Positions 1 through 9,971 of a DNA stretch of 38,863 nucleotides are shown piece by piece; within the stretch, counting starts at the first letter, position 1; every line of letters starts with the position of its first letter. A program made the translations under genes and the position numbers. The stretch comes from an uncultured Clostridia bacterium (GTDB lineage Bacteria; Bacillota; Clostridia; TANB77; CAG-508): positions 1 to 38,863 of the forward strand of contig CATKGX010000115.1 in NCBI GenBank assembly GCA_949747775.1, written 5' to 3'. A model generated the notes under the pieces. That model searched no databases, had not been told where the DNA came from, and saw only the letters and a list, made by a program, of their open reading frames with translations.

Positions 1-90
1 AAAATATATATCTATTCCTTTGAGAGCGGATTATTTTTATAGCTGTTCTCCTAAAAAAGTGCGATATAAAAACTGCTGCTCTATTTTGGT

Positions 91-220
91 AACGCTTTGG
101 AAGAATCGGGGTGGGATAAGTCCTGCGCCGTTCCATTCATGTTTTAAAATCTCCGACAGGCTACGATTTTAAAACATAAATACCCGCGCGTCCTTCGATT
201 ACGTACACTTCCAAAGTTGT
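91..220 (+). ncRNA. candidate structured RNA, family unknown
   Basis: Nested inverted repeats: CTTTGGAAG (95-103)/CTTCCAAAG (208-216), AATCG (104-108)/CGATT (196-200), and a 13-bp perfect stem ATGTTTTAAAATC (139-151)/GATTTTAAAACAT (165-177) with a 13-nt loop. Locally GC-rich, no ORF. Strand not certain. Confidence 0.5.
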
Positions 221-376
221 GTGAGATAGAAAGGTGCTTTAAGATAATTGTGTGGTGATATTAAGATTTTATAAATTTTAAAAAATAGTTGTAAAAAAGT
301 AGATATATTGATATACTTAGAGTAATTAAAAAACTTTTAAGAAAAAACATAATTTAATATTTAAGGAGGTTTTATT

Positions 377-811
377 ATGGAAGAAAATAAAGATTTAGAA
401 GTACAAGAAGTTTTAGAAAATGAAGGAGAAGTAACATTAGAAAATACAAATATAAAAATAGCAGATGACGTTATTGCTGTTATTGCAGGTTCAGCAGCTT
501 CAGAAGTACCTGGTGTTGCGTCTATGGCAGGGGGTTTTGCTGGAGGAATTTCAGAAGTATTTAGTGGAAAGAAAAATTTAGCAAAAGGAATTAAAGTAGA
601 AGCAGGAGAAAAAGAGACAAGAATAGATGTTAACATTATTGTAGAATATGGTGTTAGAATTCCAGATGTTGCTTTTGAAATTCAAAACAGAGTAAAAAAA
701 GCAGTAGAAGGAATGACAGGATTAAAAGTTGTTGAAGTAAATGTTCATATTCAAGGTGTTAATACAGAACTAGACGTAGAAAAAAGTGAAAAAACAGAAA
801 ATAAAGAATAA
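377..811 (+). CDS. Asp23/Gls24 family envelope stress response protein
   Basis: ORF with RBS aaggagg; IADDVIAVIAGSAASEVPGVASMAGG and VDVNIIVEYGVRIPDVAFEIQ motifs typical of Asp23/Gls24. Confidence 0.93.
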   Translation: MEENKDLEVQEVLENEGEVTLENTNIKIADDVIAVIAGSAASEVPGVASMAGGFAGGISEVFSGKKNLAKGIKVEAGEKETRIDVNIIVEYGVRIPDVAFEIQNRVKKAVEGMTGLKVVEVNVHIQGVNTELDVEKSEKTENKE

Positions 812-875
812 TATGGTGTAGAAGGGCACAAAAAAATGTGTCCTTTTCAGGCCTGTAAGAAAGGAACTAAAAAAT

Positions 876-1433
876 ATGAAAATAATAGAAAAAGTAGCTT
901 TAACACTATTTTCAACACTAATACTAATTCTTTCTGTCATTGCATGCTTACTAGTATTTGGTTGGTTAAAAGTAGACTTTATAGCAGAAATATTAACAAA
1001 TATTATGAATGATCAAGTAGGATCTAATATTGTATTAGGTAGTAGCATTATATTTATTTTAATGGCAATTAGATGTATCTTTTTTGACTCTAATAGCAAA
1101 GAAAGTGTTGAATACAAAAATGGAATTTTATTGGAAAATGAAAATGGAAGACTTTTAATTACAAAAGAGACGATTGAAAATTTAGTAAAAAGTATTGCAA
1201 AAGGATTTGACAGTGCAGAAGATGTAACAACACAAATAGAATTAGACAAAGAAAATAGTGTAGTTGTTTTCGTACACTTAAATGTAAAAGAAAGCGCTAA
1301 CATAAAAGAATTAGTAGCAAATTTACAAAATAAAATAAAAGATACAATCAAGAAAACATCAGATTTAGATGTAAAAGAAGTAAATATTAAAGTAAAAAAT
1401 ATAGAACCTACAAAAGAGATAGTTGAAGAATAG
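876..1433 (+). CDS. amaP: alkaline shock response membrane anchor protein AmaP-like
   Basis: Two N-terminal TM segments plus Asp23-like C-terminal part; adjacent to the asp23 gene. Confidence 0.8.
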   Translation: MKIIEKVALTLFSTLILILSVIACLLVFGWLKVDFIAEILTNIMNDQVGSNIVLGSSIIFILMAIRCIFFDSNSKESVEYKNGILLENENGRLLITKETIENLVKSIAKGFDSAEDVTTQIELDKENSVVVFVHLNVKESANIKELVANLQNKIKDTIKKTSDLDVKEVNIKVKNIEPTKEIVEE

Positions 1434-1450
1434 AAAGGAAGAATTATTCT

Positions 1451-1654
1451 ATGGATGATTTTAAAAAGTTTATGTCACAATATGGTGGCATGGTAATTGG
1501 GGGAATTATAGCATTAATATTACTTTGTACCCATTTATACAAATTGATTATTGGAATTATATTAGTGTTTATATGTGCTTTTGTTGGAAATTATGTACAG
1601 CATAATAAATTTGAAGTAAAAGAAAGACTAAAGAATTTTATTGACAAATTATAA
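1451..1654 (+). CDS. small membrane protein, DUF2273-like
   Basis: 67 aa, hydrophobic, in the asp23-amaP-DUF2273 gene order. Confidence 0.7.
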   Translation: MDDFKKFMSQYGGMVIGGIIALILLCTHLYKLIIGIILVFICAFVGNYVQHNKFEVKERLKNFIDKL

Positions 1655-1690
1655 AAAATAGTAAAATATAAGGGGAAAGGTTGTTACAAA

Positions 1691-2110
1691 ATGAACAGAT
1701 CAGAAACAAGAAAAGTAGCATTTGAATTTATATATAGTTTAGAAATTCTAAAAACAGAGCCAAGTGCATATGAAGAACAAATGGAATTGTTTTTAGAAAA
1801 TAGAGGAATTTGTGAAGAAAATGTAATAGAATATGTAAAAGATGTTGTTTTGGGAATAGAAACAAATAAAGAAGAAATTTTAAATCAAATTAATGAAGAA
1901 CTATCAGAAAAGTGGGAAATAACAAGGTTATCTAAAATTAATCTTGCTATTTTGAAAATTGCAACATATGAAATTTTGTACAAAAAGTTACCATATAAAG
2001 TAGTGGTAAATGAGGCAGTAGAACTTGCAAAAAAATATGGAGATGACAATAGTTCATCATTTATTAATGGTGTTTTGGCAAGTATTATTAAGAAAAATCA
2101 TATAGAATAG
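1691..2110 (+). CDS. nusB: transcription antitermination factor NusB
   Basis: [15 protein letters not shown] ... [33 protein letters not shown]. Confidence 0.95.
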   Translation: MNRSETRKVAFEFIYSLEILKTEPSAYEEQMELFLENRGICEENVIEYVKDVVLGIETNKEEILNQINEELSEKWEITRLSKINLAILKIATYEILYKKLPYKVVVNEAVELAKKYGDDNSSSFINGVLASIIKKNHIE

Positions 2111-2128
2111 GAGCTAAACAAAAAACAA

Positions 2129-3319
2129 ATGAAATATGAAGCAATTAGTGTAACAGATTTAAATAAATATATAAAAGACAAAATTGCAAGTGACGAAGGA
2201 TTAAATAATGTTTTAGTAAAAGGTGAGATTTCAAATTTTAAAAATCATTATACAGGACATTTGTATTTTACATTAAAAGATGAAAATTCTTTAATTAAAT
2301 GCATTATGTTTAAAAGTTCAGCAGTTAACTTGAAATTTATGCCAAAAGATGGTATGAAAGTAATGGTTTTTGGAACCGTTTCTGTATTTGAAAGAGATGG
2401 AGTATATCAGATTTATTGCAAAGCAATGCAAGAAGATGGAATGGGAAGTCTTTATACAGCATATGAAGAATTAAAAGCAAAATTGGAAAAGGAAGGACTA
2501 TTTTCAGCAAGTCATAAAAAGCAAATTCCAAAGATGCCAAAATGCATAGGAGTACTTACTTCTAATACAGGTTCTGTTATACGAGATATTATTAATGTAT
2601 CAACTAGAAGAAATCCTAATGTATATATTAAGTTATTACCTGTACCAGTTCAAGGAGAAGGTGCTTGTTTAAAAATTGCAGAAGCTATTAAAACAATGAA
2701 TGAAAAAAAACTAGCGGATGTGATTATTATTGCAAGAGGGGGAGGTTCATTAGAAGACCTATGGCCATTTAATGAAGAAATTGTTGCAAGAGCTATTTAT
2801 GATTCAGAATTACCTGTCATTTCAGCAGTAGGACATGAAACAGATTTTACAATTGCAGATTTTGTAGCAGACCTAAGAGCACCAACACCATCTGCAGCAG
2901 CGGAACTTGCAGTACCTAATGTAGCAGAAGTTATTTTAAAACTAAACTCATATACAAATCGATATAAATTAGCATTAAAGAAGAAAATAGAGTTCATGAG
3001 ATTAAGATACGAAAAATGTATGAACAGAAGAGCTTTTAAAGAACCTATGCAAATGATTAATGAAAAATACATACTAGTAGATATGAAAGTAAAAGCAATT
3101 CAAAATAGTATAACAAATATTTATAAAGATAAAAAAAGCAAGGCAATGAATTTGATTTCTAAACTAGATGCGCTAAGTCCCTTAAAAACATTAACAAGGG
3201 GATATTCAATAGTAACAAGCATAGAGGGAAAAGTAGTAAAATCGGTAAAAGAATTAAAAGTAGATAATGAAATAGAGCTTCGTTTTTGTGATGGAAAAAC
3301 AAAAGCAAAGATAATATAA
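2129..3319 (+). CDS. xseA: exodeoxyribonuclease VII large subunit
   Basis: VKGEISNFKNHYTGHLYFTLKDE; GGGSLEDLWPFNEE; SAVGHETDFTIADFVADLRAPTPSAAAE. Confidence 0.97.
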   Translation: MKYEAISVTDLNKYIKDKIASDEGLNNVLVKGEISNFKNHYTGHLYFTLKDENSLIKCIMFKSSAVNLKFMPKDGMKVMVFGTVSVFERDGVYQIYCKAMQEDGMGSLYTAYEELKAKLEKEGLFSASHKKQIPKMPKCIGVLTSNTGSVIRDIINVSTRRNPNVYIKLLPVPVQGEGACLKIAEAIKTMNEKKLADVIIIARGGGSLEDLWPFNEEIVARAIYDSELPVISAVGHETDFTIADFVADLRAPTPSAAAELAVPNVAEVILKLNSYTNRYKLALKKKIEFMRLRYEKCMNRRAFKEPMQMINEKYILVDMKVKAIQNSITNIYKDKKSKAMNLISKLDALSPLKTLTRGYSIVTSIEGKVVKSVKELKVDNEIELRFCDGKTKAKII

Positions 3320-3331
3320 TGGAGGTAATAT

Positions 3332-3829
3332 ATGAATAAAGCCGTGAGAAACAGTCTTATCCTAATTATCAGTATGGTGCTTACATTTGGTATTATTTGG
3401 TTAATTTATGATGTAGTAAAAGGAAAACCAGTAGATAGTGAACAAACAAATGCCAATTTAGTAGATGGAAATGCAGGGTTAGATAATGTTATTAACCAGC
3501 TATTTGAAAATGCTACAGTTACAGATAAAGTTACAGAAAATGCAGTAGAAGAAAATGAAATAAAAGACACTGATAAAAAAGACGATAAAAATGAAGAGGA
3601 TGAGAAAGAATCAGAAGAAGAAACTTCAAGTGAAAGCATAACTAGCAAAGAAGAAAGAGCAATTGAACTTGTAAAAAAAGAATGGGGAGATACAGAAGGA
3701 CTATATTTTTCGAATGATGCTATAGATGTTGAAGGAAGATATATTGTATCAGTTCATGATAAAAGTACAACCAATACGCTAGCATTCTTTCTTGTAGATG
3801 TAGATAGTGGATTGGTAACAAAAAAATAA
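3332..3829 (+). CDS. membrane-anchored acidic protein with PepSY-like C-terminus
   Basis: N-terminal TM, long D/E/K-rich linker, C-terminal domain 'ERAIELVKKEWG...YIVSVHDKSTTNTLAFFLVDVDSGLV'. Confidence 0.55.
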   Translation: MNKAVRNSLILIISMVLTFGIIWLIYDVVKGKPVDSEQTNANLVDGNAGLDNVINQLFENATVTDKVTENAVEENEIKDTDKKDDKNEEDEKESEEETSSESITSKEERAIELVKKEWGDTEGLYFSNDAIDVEGRYIVSVHDKSTTNTLAFFLVDVDSGLVTKK

Positions 3830-3845
3830 AAAGGAGCAAATACAA

Positions 3846-4079
3846 ATGAGTGAAAATATAAATTTTGAAGAAAATATGAAACAATTGGAACAAATAGCAA
3901 ATGAGTTAGAAAAAGGTGATTTGGATTTAGACGTTTCAGTGAAAAAATTTGAGGATGGAATGAGAATTTCAAAACAATGCAGTGATATGTTAGAAAAAGC
4001 AGAAAAGAAAATTACCATGTTAATTCAAGATGCAAATGGTGAGTTAACAGAAGCAAACTTTATACAAGAAGAGGGATAA
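3846..4079 (+). CDS. xseB: exodeoxyribonuclease VII small subunit
   Basis: NFEENMKQLEQIANELEKGDLDLDVSVKKFEDGMRISKQC. Confidence 0.95.
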   Translation: MSENINFEENMKQLEQIANELEKGDLDLDVSVKKFEDGMRISKQCSDMLEKAEKKITMLIQDANGELTEANFIQEEG

Positions 4080-4086
4080 GAAAAAA

Positions 4087-4536
4087 ATGGGGAGAGTATT
4101 TGAAGTTATGATGCAATATAAGTATTTTATTGTGCCATTTGGGGTATGGTTTTTTATACAGCTATTTAAGTTGATTTATGATTTAGTAACAACAAAACAG
4201 TTCAATTTTAAAAGGATTTTAGGAGCAGGAGGAATGCCTAGTTCACACTCGGCAGTTGTAACTTCATTAAGTACCATGATTGGTATTAGTGAAGGAATTA
4301 CATCGCCAATATTTGCTTTATCTGTTATATTTGCATTTATTGTGATGTATGATGCAGCAGGAGTACGTAGAGCAGCTGGGAAGCAAGCAAAAATATTAAA
4401 TGAAATAGTAAATACACCAGGACTTTCAGGAGTACAGGTAACTGGAAAATTACAAGAAGCATTAGGACACACACCAATACAAGTATTTGTAGGAGCAATC
4501 ATTGGAATTATAGTTGGATTTGTATTTGGAGGATAA
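4087..4536 (+). CDS. divergent PAP2 family protein (DUF212-like)
   Basis: GAGGMPSSHSAVVTSLST, YDAAGVRRAAGKQA, LGHTPIQVFVGAIIG motifs. Confidence 0.88.
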   Translation: MGRVFEVMMQYKYFIVPFGVWFFIQLFKLIYDLVTTKQFNFKRILGAGGMPSSHSAVVTSLSTMIGISEGITSPIFALSVIFAFIVMYDAAGVRRAAGKQAKILNEIVNTPGLSGVQVTGKLQEALGHTPIQVFVGAIIGIIVGFVFGG

Positions 4537-4562
4537 AATAAACAAATATAGGAGGTAAGTGT

Positions 4563-6224
4563 ATGGAAGATATTGAAATTGCAAGAAGTACGAAACTAAA
4601 AAAAATTAGTGAAATTGCTCAAAAGGTAGACCTAGATGAAGAAGAATTAGAACTTTATGGAAAATATAAGGCAAAAATTTCTTTAACAGTAGGTCAGGAG
4701 CTAAAAGATAAAAAAGATGGAAAACTTGTCTTAGTTACTGCAATTAATCCAACTCCGTTAGGAGAAGGAAAAACAACTATGGCAATAGGATTAGCAGATG
4801 GACTAAGAAAAATAGGAAAAAAATCAATCCTTGCACTTCGAGAACCTTCTTTAGGGCCAGTATTTGGAGTTAAAGGCGGAGCAACAGGAGGAGGTTATTC
4901 ACAAATAGCTCCAATGGAAGATATTAATCTTCATTTTACAGGAGATATTCATGCAATTACTTCTGCAAATAATTTATTATCAGCCATGATTGATAACCAT
5001 ATTTATTTTGGAAATGAATTAGGATTTGATAAAGTGGTATGGAAAAGATGTGTTGACTTAAATGATAGACAATTAAGAAAAGTAGAAACTGGCTTATCGG
5101 GAGAAAAAAATGTTGTTCCAAGAGAAGATGGTTTTGATATATCGGTAGCATCAGAAATTATGGCAATTTTTTGCTTAGCAACAGATATCGATGATTTAAA
5201 AAGAAGAATTGGAAATATTATTGTAGGTTACAGCAAAGAAGGAAAGCCAATTACAGCAAAAGATTTAAAAGCAGATGGAGCATTAACAGTGTTACTAAAA
5301 GATGCAATGAATCCAAATTTAGTACAAAGCTTAGAATATACACCAGCCATTGTTCATGGAGGACCATTTGCTAATATTGCACATGGTTGCAACAGTATTA
5401 TTGCAACAAAATTAGCATTAAAATTAGGAGATTATGTCATTACAGAAGCTGGGTTTGGTGCAGATTTGGGAGCAGAGAAATTCCTAGATATTAAATGTAG
5501 AAAAGCAGAAATAAAGCCAGATGCAGTTGTATGTGTAGCTACGATTAAAGCTTTAAAATATCATGGAGGAATGCCGAAAGAAGAAATTAAAAATGAAAGC
5601 ATAGAAGCTTTAGAAAAAGGATTCCATAACTTGTTAAAACATATAGAGAATCTTCAAGATGTATATGGTCTAAATGTTGTGGTTGCTATTAATAAATATA
5701 CACATGATACACAAAAAGAAGTTGACTTCTTAAAAGAAAAATTGCAAGAAAAAGGAGTAGAGTTAAGTTTAGTAGAAAGTTGGGAAAAAGGTGGACAAGG
5801 AGCTACTGACTTAGCAGAAAAAATTGTAAAATTGGTAGAGAAACCAAGTCATTTCGAATATGCTTATCCATTAGAACTAAGTATAAAGGACAAAATTAAA
5901 CAAGTAGCAACAAAAGTATATGGAGCAACAGACGTAGAGTATTTAGAGGGGGCAGAAGAAAAAATTGCAGAGATAGAAAAACTTGGATTTGGCAACTTAC
6001 CAATATGTATTGCAAAAACACAATACTCATTTTCAGATGACCCTAAGATGTTAGAACTAGAAGAACATTTTAACATACATGTACAAGATGTTATATTAAA
6101 AGCAGGCGCAGAATTTATTGTTGTACTAACAGGAAAAATTATGACAATGCCAGGACTTCCCAAAATACCTGCAGCAGAACAAATTGATTTAGATGAAGAA
6201 GGAAATATTGTAGGTATTTTTTAA
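4563..6224 (+). CDS. fhs: formate--tetrahydrofolate ligase
   Basis: Full-length; [52 protein letters not shown]. Confidence 0.98.
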   Translation: MEDIEIARSTKLKKISEIAQKVDLDEEELELYGKYKAKISLTVGQELKDKKDGKLVLVTAINPTPLGEGKTTMAIGLADGLRKIGKKSILALREPSLGPVFGVKGGATGGGYSQIAPMEDINLHFTGDIHAITSANNLLSAMIDNHIYFGNELGFDKVVWKRCVDLNDRQLRKVETGLSGEKNVVPREDGFDISVASEIMAIFCLATDIDDLKRRIGNIIVGYSKEGKPITAKDLKADGALTVLLKDAMNPNLVQSLEYTPAIVHGGPFANIAHGCNSIIATKLALKLGDYVITEAGFGADLGAEKFLDIKCRKAEIKPDAVVCVATIKALKYHGGMPKEEIKNESIEALEKGFHNLLKHIENLQDVYGLNVVVAINKYTHDTQKEVDFLKEKLQEKGVELSLVESWEKGGQGATDLAEKIVKLVEKPSHFEYAYPLELSIKDKIKQVATKVYGATDVEYLEGAEEKIAEIEKLGFGNLPICIAKTQYSFSDDPKMLELEEHFNIHVQDVILKAGAEFIVVLTGKIMTMPGLPKIPAAEQIDLDEEGNIVGIF

Positions 6225-6244
6225 AGAAATGTTTAAAATTCTAC

Positions 6245-6280
6245 AAAAAACGTTCACATATTTTATGTGAACGTTTTTTA
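6245..6280. terminator. bidirectional terminator between fhs and the Rpn gene
   Basis: AAAACGTTCACAT-attttATGTGAACGTTTTTT with A/T tracts on both sides. Confidence 0.85.
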
Positions 6281-6301
6281 TGGGAAAATAGTAAGAAAAT
6301 G

Positions 6302-7306
6302 TTACAAAGAGTTTTGGATTTCCTTAATTTTTTCCGTTGATAATTCGGTTATGGTTGAGATTGTTTCAACGTCAAAGTTATTTTCTAACATTTTCTTAAC
6401 AACTTCAATTTTGCCTTCAATTTTGCCTTCGACTTTACCTTCGATTTTACCTTCAACTTTACCTTTTTTTTGACCTTCTATCCTACCTTCTTCAATACCT
6501 GTTTTTCGTCCTTCTATGATACCTTCTTGAATACCAAGCTCTCTACCTTGTTTAATACCCTTTCTTATGCCTTTCATAAGCCCACGCTCTTCATAAAAGA
6601 ATTTAGCTTGTGCTTCATCATGTAAATACTTTTGTTTTAGTTCTATAATTCTACGTAGTTCTGGATTGCTACTAATTTTTTCTAACTGTTCCATAGCTTC
6701 TTTAATTTCTTTATTATTTACCATACTGTTTGATACCTCCTTACAATTAGGATTATCCAAAAAAGCTAACCACTGTGCAATTTGATTATAAGGGTCTTTA
6801 TATAAAATTCTTCTAGCTTTTGGTAATTCTAGTATACAAAGTTCAAGCTTATCTGTCAATATGACTGAGGGGTGATTATCTAGCGAAATATGCCATTTTA
6901 GTCCTAGTTCTTCAATTTGCTTTAATTCTTTTAGTTCGAAGTCAATAATTAAAATTCCGATTGTTTTATTAAGCGTATCATAATGAGCTCCTTCTGAAAG
7001 TTGACTACCAAATACTCTACTCCAGTAATATAAGAATCTATTAAGAATATTGCCTTCGTTTGCAAGTTGAACTTCTATATTGCATATAGAACCATCTTCT
7101 AATGTAGTAGTTAAGTCTAAAATACCAAGTTTATCATTAGGATATTCTTTTAGAACATGTCTGTCTTTATCCATATTAAGAACTTGTACTTTACGATTAA
7201 GAATAGAAGATAGAAATTTACTAGTTAAGTTTTCGTTATGGGGGCGAAAAAGGGAATGAAATACAACATCAATTTTGGGTTTTAATAATTCATTTGATTG
7301 ATTCAA
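6302..7306 (-). CDS. Rpn family recombination-promoting nuclease / PD-(D/E)XK nuclease family transposase
   Basis: KPKIDVVFHSLFR...LTSKFLSSIL...NIEVQLANEGNILNRFLYYWSRVFGSQL; C-terminal GxxEG repeats. Confidence 0.88.
   Translation of the reverse strand: MNQSNELLKPKIDVVFHSLFRPHNENLTSKFLSSILNRKVQVLNMDKDRHVLKEYPNDKLGILDLTTTLEDGSICNIEVQLANEGNILNRFLYYWSRVFGSQLSEGAHYDTLNKTIGILIIDFELKELKQIEELGLKWHISLDNHPSVILTDKLELCILELPKARRILYKDPYNQIAQWLAFLDNPNCKEVSNSMVNNKEIKEAMEQLEKISSNPELRRIIELKQKYLHDEAQAKFFYEERGLMKGIRKGIKQGRELGIQEGIIEGRKTGIEEGRIEGQKKGKVEGKIEGKVEGKIEGKIEVVKKMLENNFDVETISTITELSTEKIKEIQNSL
6408..6480. repeat. degenerate ~12-nt tandem repeat coding for GKxEG-like repeats in the Rpn C-terminus
   Basis: Repeated ttttgccttcaa/ttttaccttcga units; minus-strand peptide KGKVEGKIEGKVEGKIEGKIE. 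Confidence 0.8.
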
Positions 7307-7653
7307 AATAAAAATCTCCTTTAGAATAAAATTTTAAATGGAAAATATGCCTCAAAAAGTCACCTCCTTTTAATGAAATTGCACTAGAATAATATAAATC
7401 AATTTGTATATGTAATATAAATACAAGTGAAAGTTTTGGTGAATTACCAAAGAAATAAATAATTTGACTTAGATATGCTAAAAAAGCATACTTTTCATTT
7501 AATAAATAAAGAATATCATAGAATACCAAAAAATGCAAGTGGTTTTGTAAAATAATGTAAAAACATGTAATGATAAATTAAAAGTATAAAAACACCAAAT
7601 TTGGATAAAATAATGCTGAAAGTAAAATTGTACAAGAAAGTGGTGTTTTTATT

Positions 7654-8370
7654 TTGAAAAAAATAGGGAGAAAGATAAAAAGTAATTTAAAGGCTTTATT
7701 GATAATTGTAAGTGTTTGGACTTTATTTATATCATACAATGTATTTTTTAGAAACAGCGAAGTAGATGCTTTATCGAAATATGGTTCAAGAGGGCAAGAA
7801 GTAAGAACGATACAAACAAAATTAAGAAGATGGGGATATTATACTGGAAATGTAGATGGTATTTATGGGAGTGGAACTCTTGCAGCTGTAAAGAAATTTC
7901 AAAGAAAAAATGGACTAGCTGTAGATGGAATTGCAGGTAAAAGAACTCTAGAAGCAATGGGGATTTTTAACTCATCATCTTCTTCTGGGGGAGGAGGAAG
8001 TTCTTCAGGCTCTACAAATTCAAGTGATTTAAATTTATTAAGTAGAGTGGTTTATGGGGAAGCCAGAGGAGAACCATATTCTGGACAAGTTGCAGTAGCA
8101 GCAGTTGTATTAAATAGAGTAAAAAGCAGTTCTTTTCCGAATAGTATTTCAGGGGTAGTGTATCAAAAAGGTGCATTTGATGCTGTAACAGATGGACAAA
8201 TTAATATGTCGCCAAATGATACAGCTAGAAAAGCAGCACAAGATGCCTTAAATGGTTGGGATCCATCCTATGGAGCAATTTATTATTTTAACCCAAGTAC
8301 AGCAACAAACAAGTGGATATGGTCAAGGCCACTTACTGTAACAATAGGAAAACATAGGTTTTGTAAATAA
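7654..8370 (+). CDS. sleB: spore cortex-lytic enzyme (peptidoglycan-binding domain + SleB-type hydrolase)
   Basis: SRGQEVRTIQTKLRRWGYYTGNVDGIYGSGTLAAVKKFQ; LLSRVVYGEARGEPYSGQVAVAAVVLNRV. Confidence 0.92.
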   Translation: MKKIGRKIKSNLKALLIIVSVWTLFISYNVFFRNSEVDALSKYGSRGQEVRTIQTKLRRWGYYTGNVDGIYGSGTLAAVKKFQRKNGLAVDGIAGKRTLEAMGIFNSSSSSGGGGSSSGSTNSSDLNLLSRVVYGEARGEPYSGQVAVAAVVLNRVKSSSFPNSISGVVYQKGAFDAVTDGQINMSPNDTARKAAQDALNGWDPSYGAIYYFNPSTATNKWIWSRPLTVTIGKHRFCK

Positions 8371-8376
8371 AGTAAT

Positions 8377-8427
8377 ATACGATACTGAAAAAATAGCATC
8401 TAAACAAGATGCTATTTTTATCGTATA
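8377..8427 (+). terminator. intrinsic terminator after sleB
   Basis: AAATAGCATC-taaacaa-GATGCTATTTTTAT, with outer ATACGATA/TATCGTAT. Confidence 0.8.
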
Positions 8428-8506
8428 CAAAAATACTTGAAAAATTGGGTATTTTAGTATAGAATATAACGGCGAGACAAAAAATGATTGCTTAGGAGGA
8501 CTAATT

Positions 8507-9926
8507 TTGAAAAAAATAGATATATCAGAAGAATTAAAATATATAGATAAAGTAAAAGAAGTAAATATAGGGAAAACACTTTTTTATTACATTTTAACAA
8601 TGGGATGTCAGCTTAATGAAAACGATTCAGAAAAGCTATGTGGCATGTTAGAAAAGATGAATTATACGAAAACAGAAAATATGAAAGAGGCAGACTTAGT
8701 ATTGTTTAACACTTGTTGTGTTAGAGAAAACGCAGAAGAAAAGCTATTTGGAAAGCTGCGGAGAGGTAAAAAAGCTAAGGGAGCAAAAAGACACAATAAT
8801 TGCTGTTGGTGGTTGTATGATGCAAGAAGAACATATTACAGATAAAATAAAGAAAAGCTATCAATATGATGTAATTTTTGGAACACATACCTTACATAAA
8901 TTTCCAAAAGATTTATATAAAGTGATGATAGAGAAAAAGAAAATTTCAGATGTAATAGATATAGATGGAGAAATCATAGAAGGATTGCCAATTAAAAGAG
9001 CAGACAATATACGAGCTTCTGTAACTATTATGAATGGCTGTAATAATTTTTGTAGCTATTGTATTGTTCCTTATGTTCGTGGCAGAGAAAGAAGTAGAAA
9101 TCCAAAGGATATCCTAGAAGAAGTAAGAAGCTTAGCAAAACAAGGATATAAGGAAATTACATTATTGGGACAAAATGTGAATTCTTATATGGTAGTAGAA
9201 CGCGAAAAAGCACAAAGAGATGGCATAGAATTAGAATATGATATTGATACTTTTGCAAAACTATTACGAGAAGTTAACAAAATAGAAGGAATTCAAAAAA
9301 TTCGATTTGTTTCACCTCATCCGAAAGATTTTACTGATGACGTGATAGAGGCAATTGCAGATTGCGAAAAAGTAAGTAAATTAATTCATTTGCCACTTCA
9401 ATCAGGAAGTACAAAGGTTTTAAAGGTAATGAACAGAAAATATAGCAAAGAGCAATATTTAAGTTTAGTAGATAAAATGAAAGAAAAAATACCAAATGTA
9501 AAATTTTCAACAGATATCATTGTTGGATTTCCAGGAGAAACAGAAGAAGATTTCGAAGATACACTAGATGTTGTAAAAAAGGTGAATTTTGAGCAAATAT
9601 TTATGTTTATTTATTCAAGACGCAAAGGAACGCCAGCAGACGAAATGGACAATCAAATTCCAGAAGAAATAAAGCATAAAAGATTTGATAGATTAAAAAA
9701 ATTATACGAAGATGGTATCCAGCAAAATAATCAAAAGTATGTGGGAACTGTACAAGAAATTTTGGTCGAAGGATATAGTAAAAACAATGAAGAAATGCTA
9801 ACAGGAAGAACAGATTCTAACAAAGTAGTAATTTTTGCAGGAGATAAAGAGCAAATTGGAGAAATATTAAGTGTTAAGATTATTTCTGAGCACATGTGGT
9901 ATTTAAAAGGAGAAATAATAGCGTAA
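8507..9926 (+). pseudogene. miaB: tRNA-2-methylthio-N6-dimethylallyladenosine synthase MiaB, apparent 1-nt frameshift at ~8756-8760
   Basis: Frame 1 (8507..8845) has TMGCQLNENDSEKL...NTCCVRENAEEKLFGKL; frame 2 (8718..9926) continues GEVKKLREQKDTIIAVGGCMMQEE ... MNGCNNFCSYCIVPYVRGRERSR. Skipping one base in aag-ctg-c-gga-gag gives one continuous MiaB. Confidence 0.9.
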
Positions 9927-9971
9927 GATAAACAAAATTAAGAAGAGACGAAAAGAAGGAAGGTAGTAACT

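Noticed and set aside
361-636. Minus-strand ORFs antisense to clear genes (e.g. 361-636, 2797-3072, 12274-12555, 25596-25979)
   Set aside because: Antisense reading of strongly supported plus-strand genes; no coding signature.
6267-6473. Plus-strand 68-aa ORF ending LPSILPSTLPSILPSTLPFF
   Set aside because: Antisense of the Rpn tandem repeats; low-complexity artefact.
6408-6480. Possible CRISPR array
   Set aside because: Repeats are contiguous 12-nt coding units without spacers; no cas genes in the window.
7290-7538. Minus-strand 82-aa ORF upstream of the Rpn gene
   Set aside because: Overlaps the Rpn start, hydrophobic composition typical of AT-rich noncoding DNA, no RBS or family signature.
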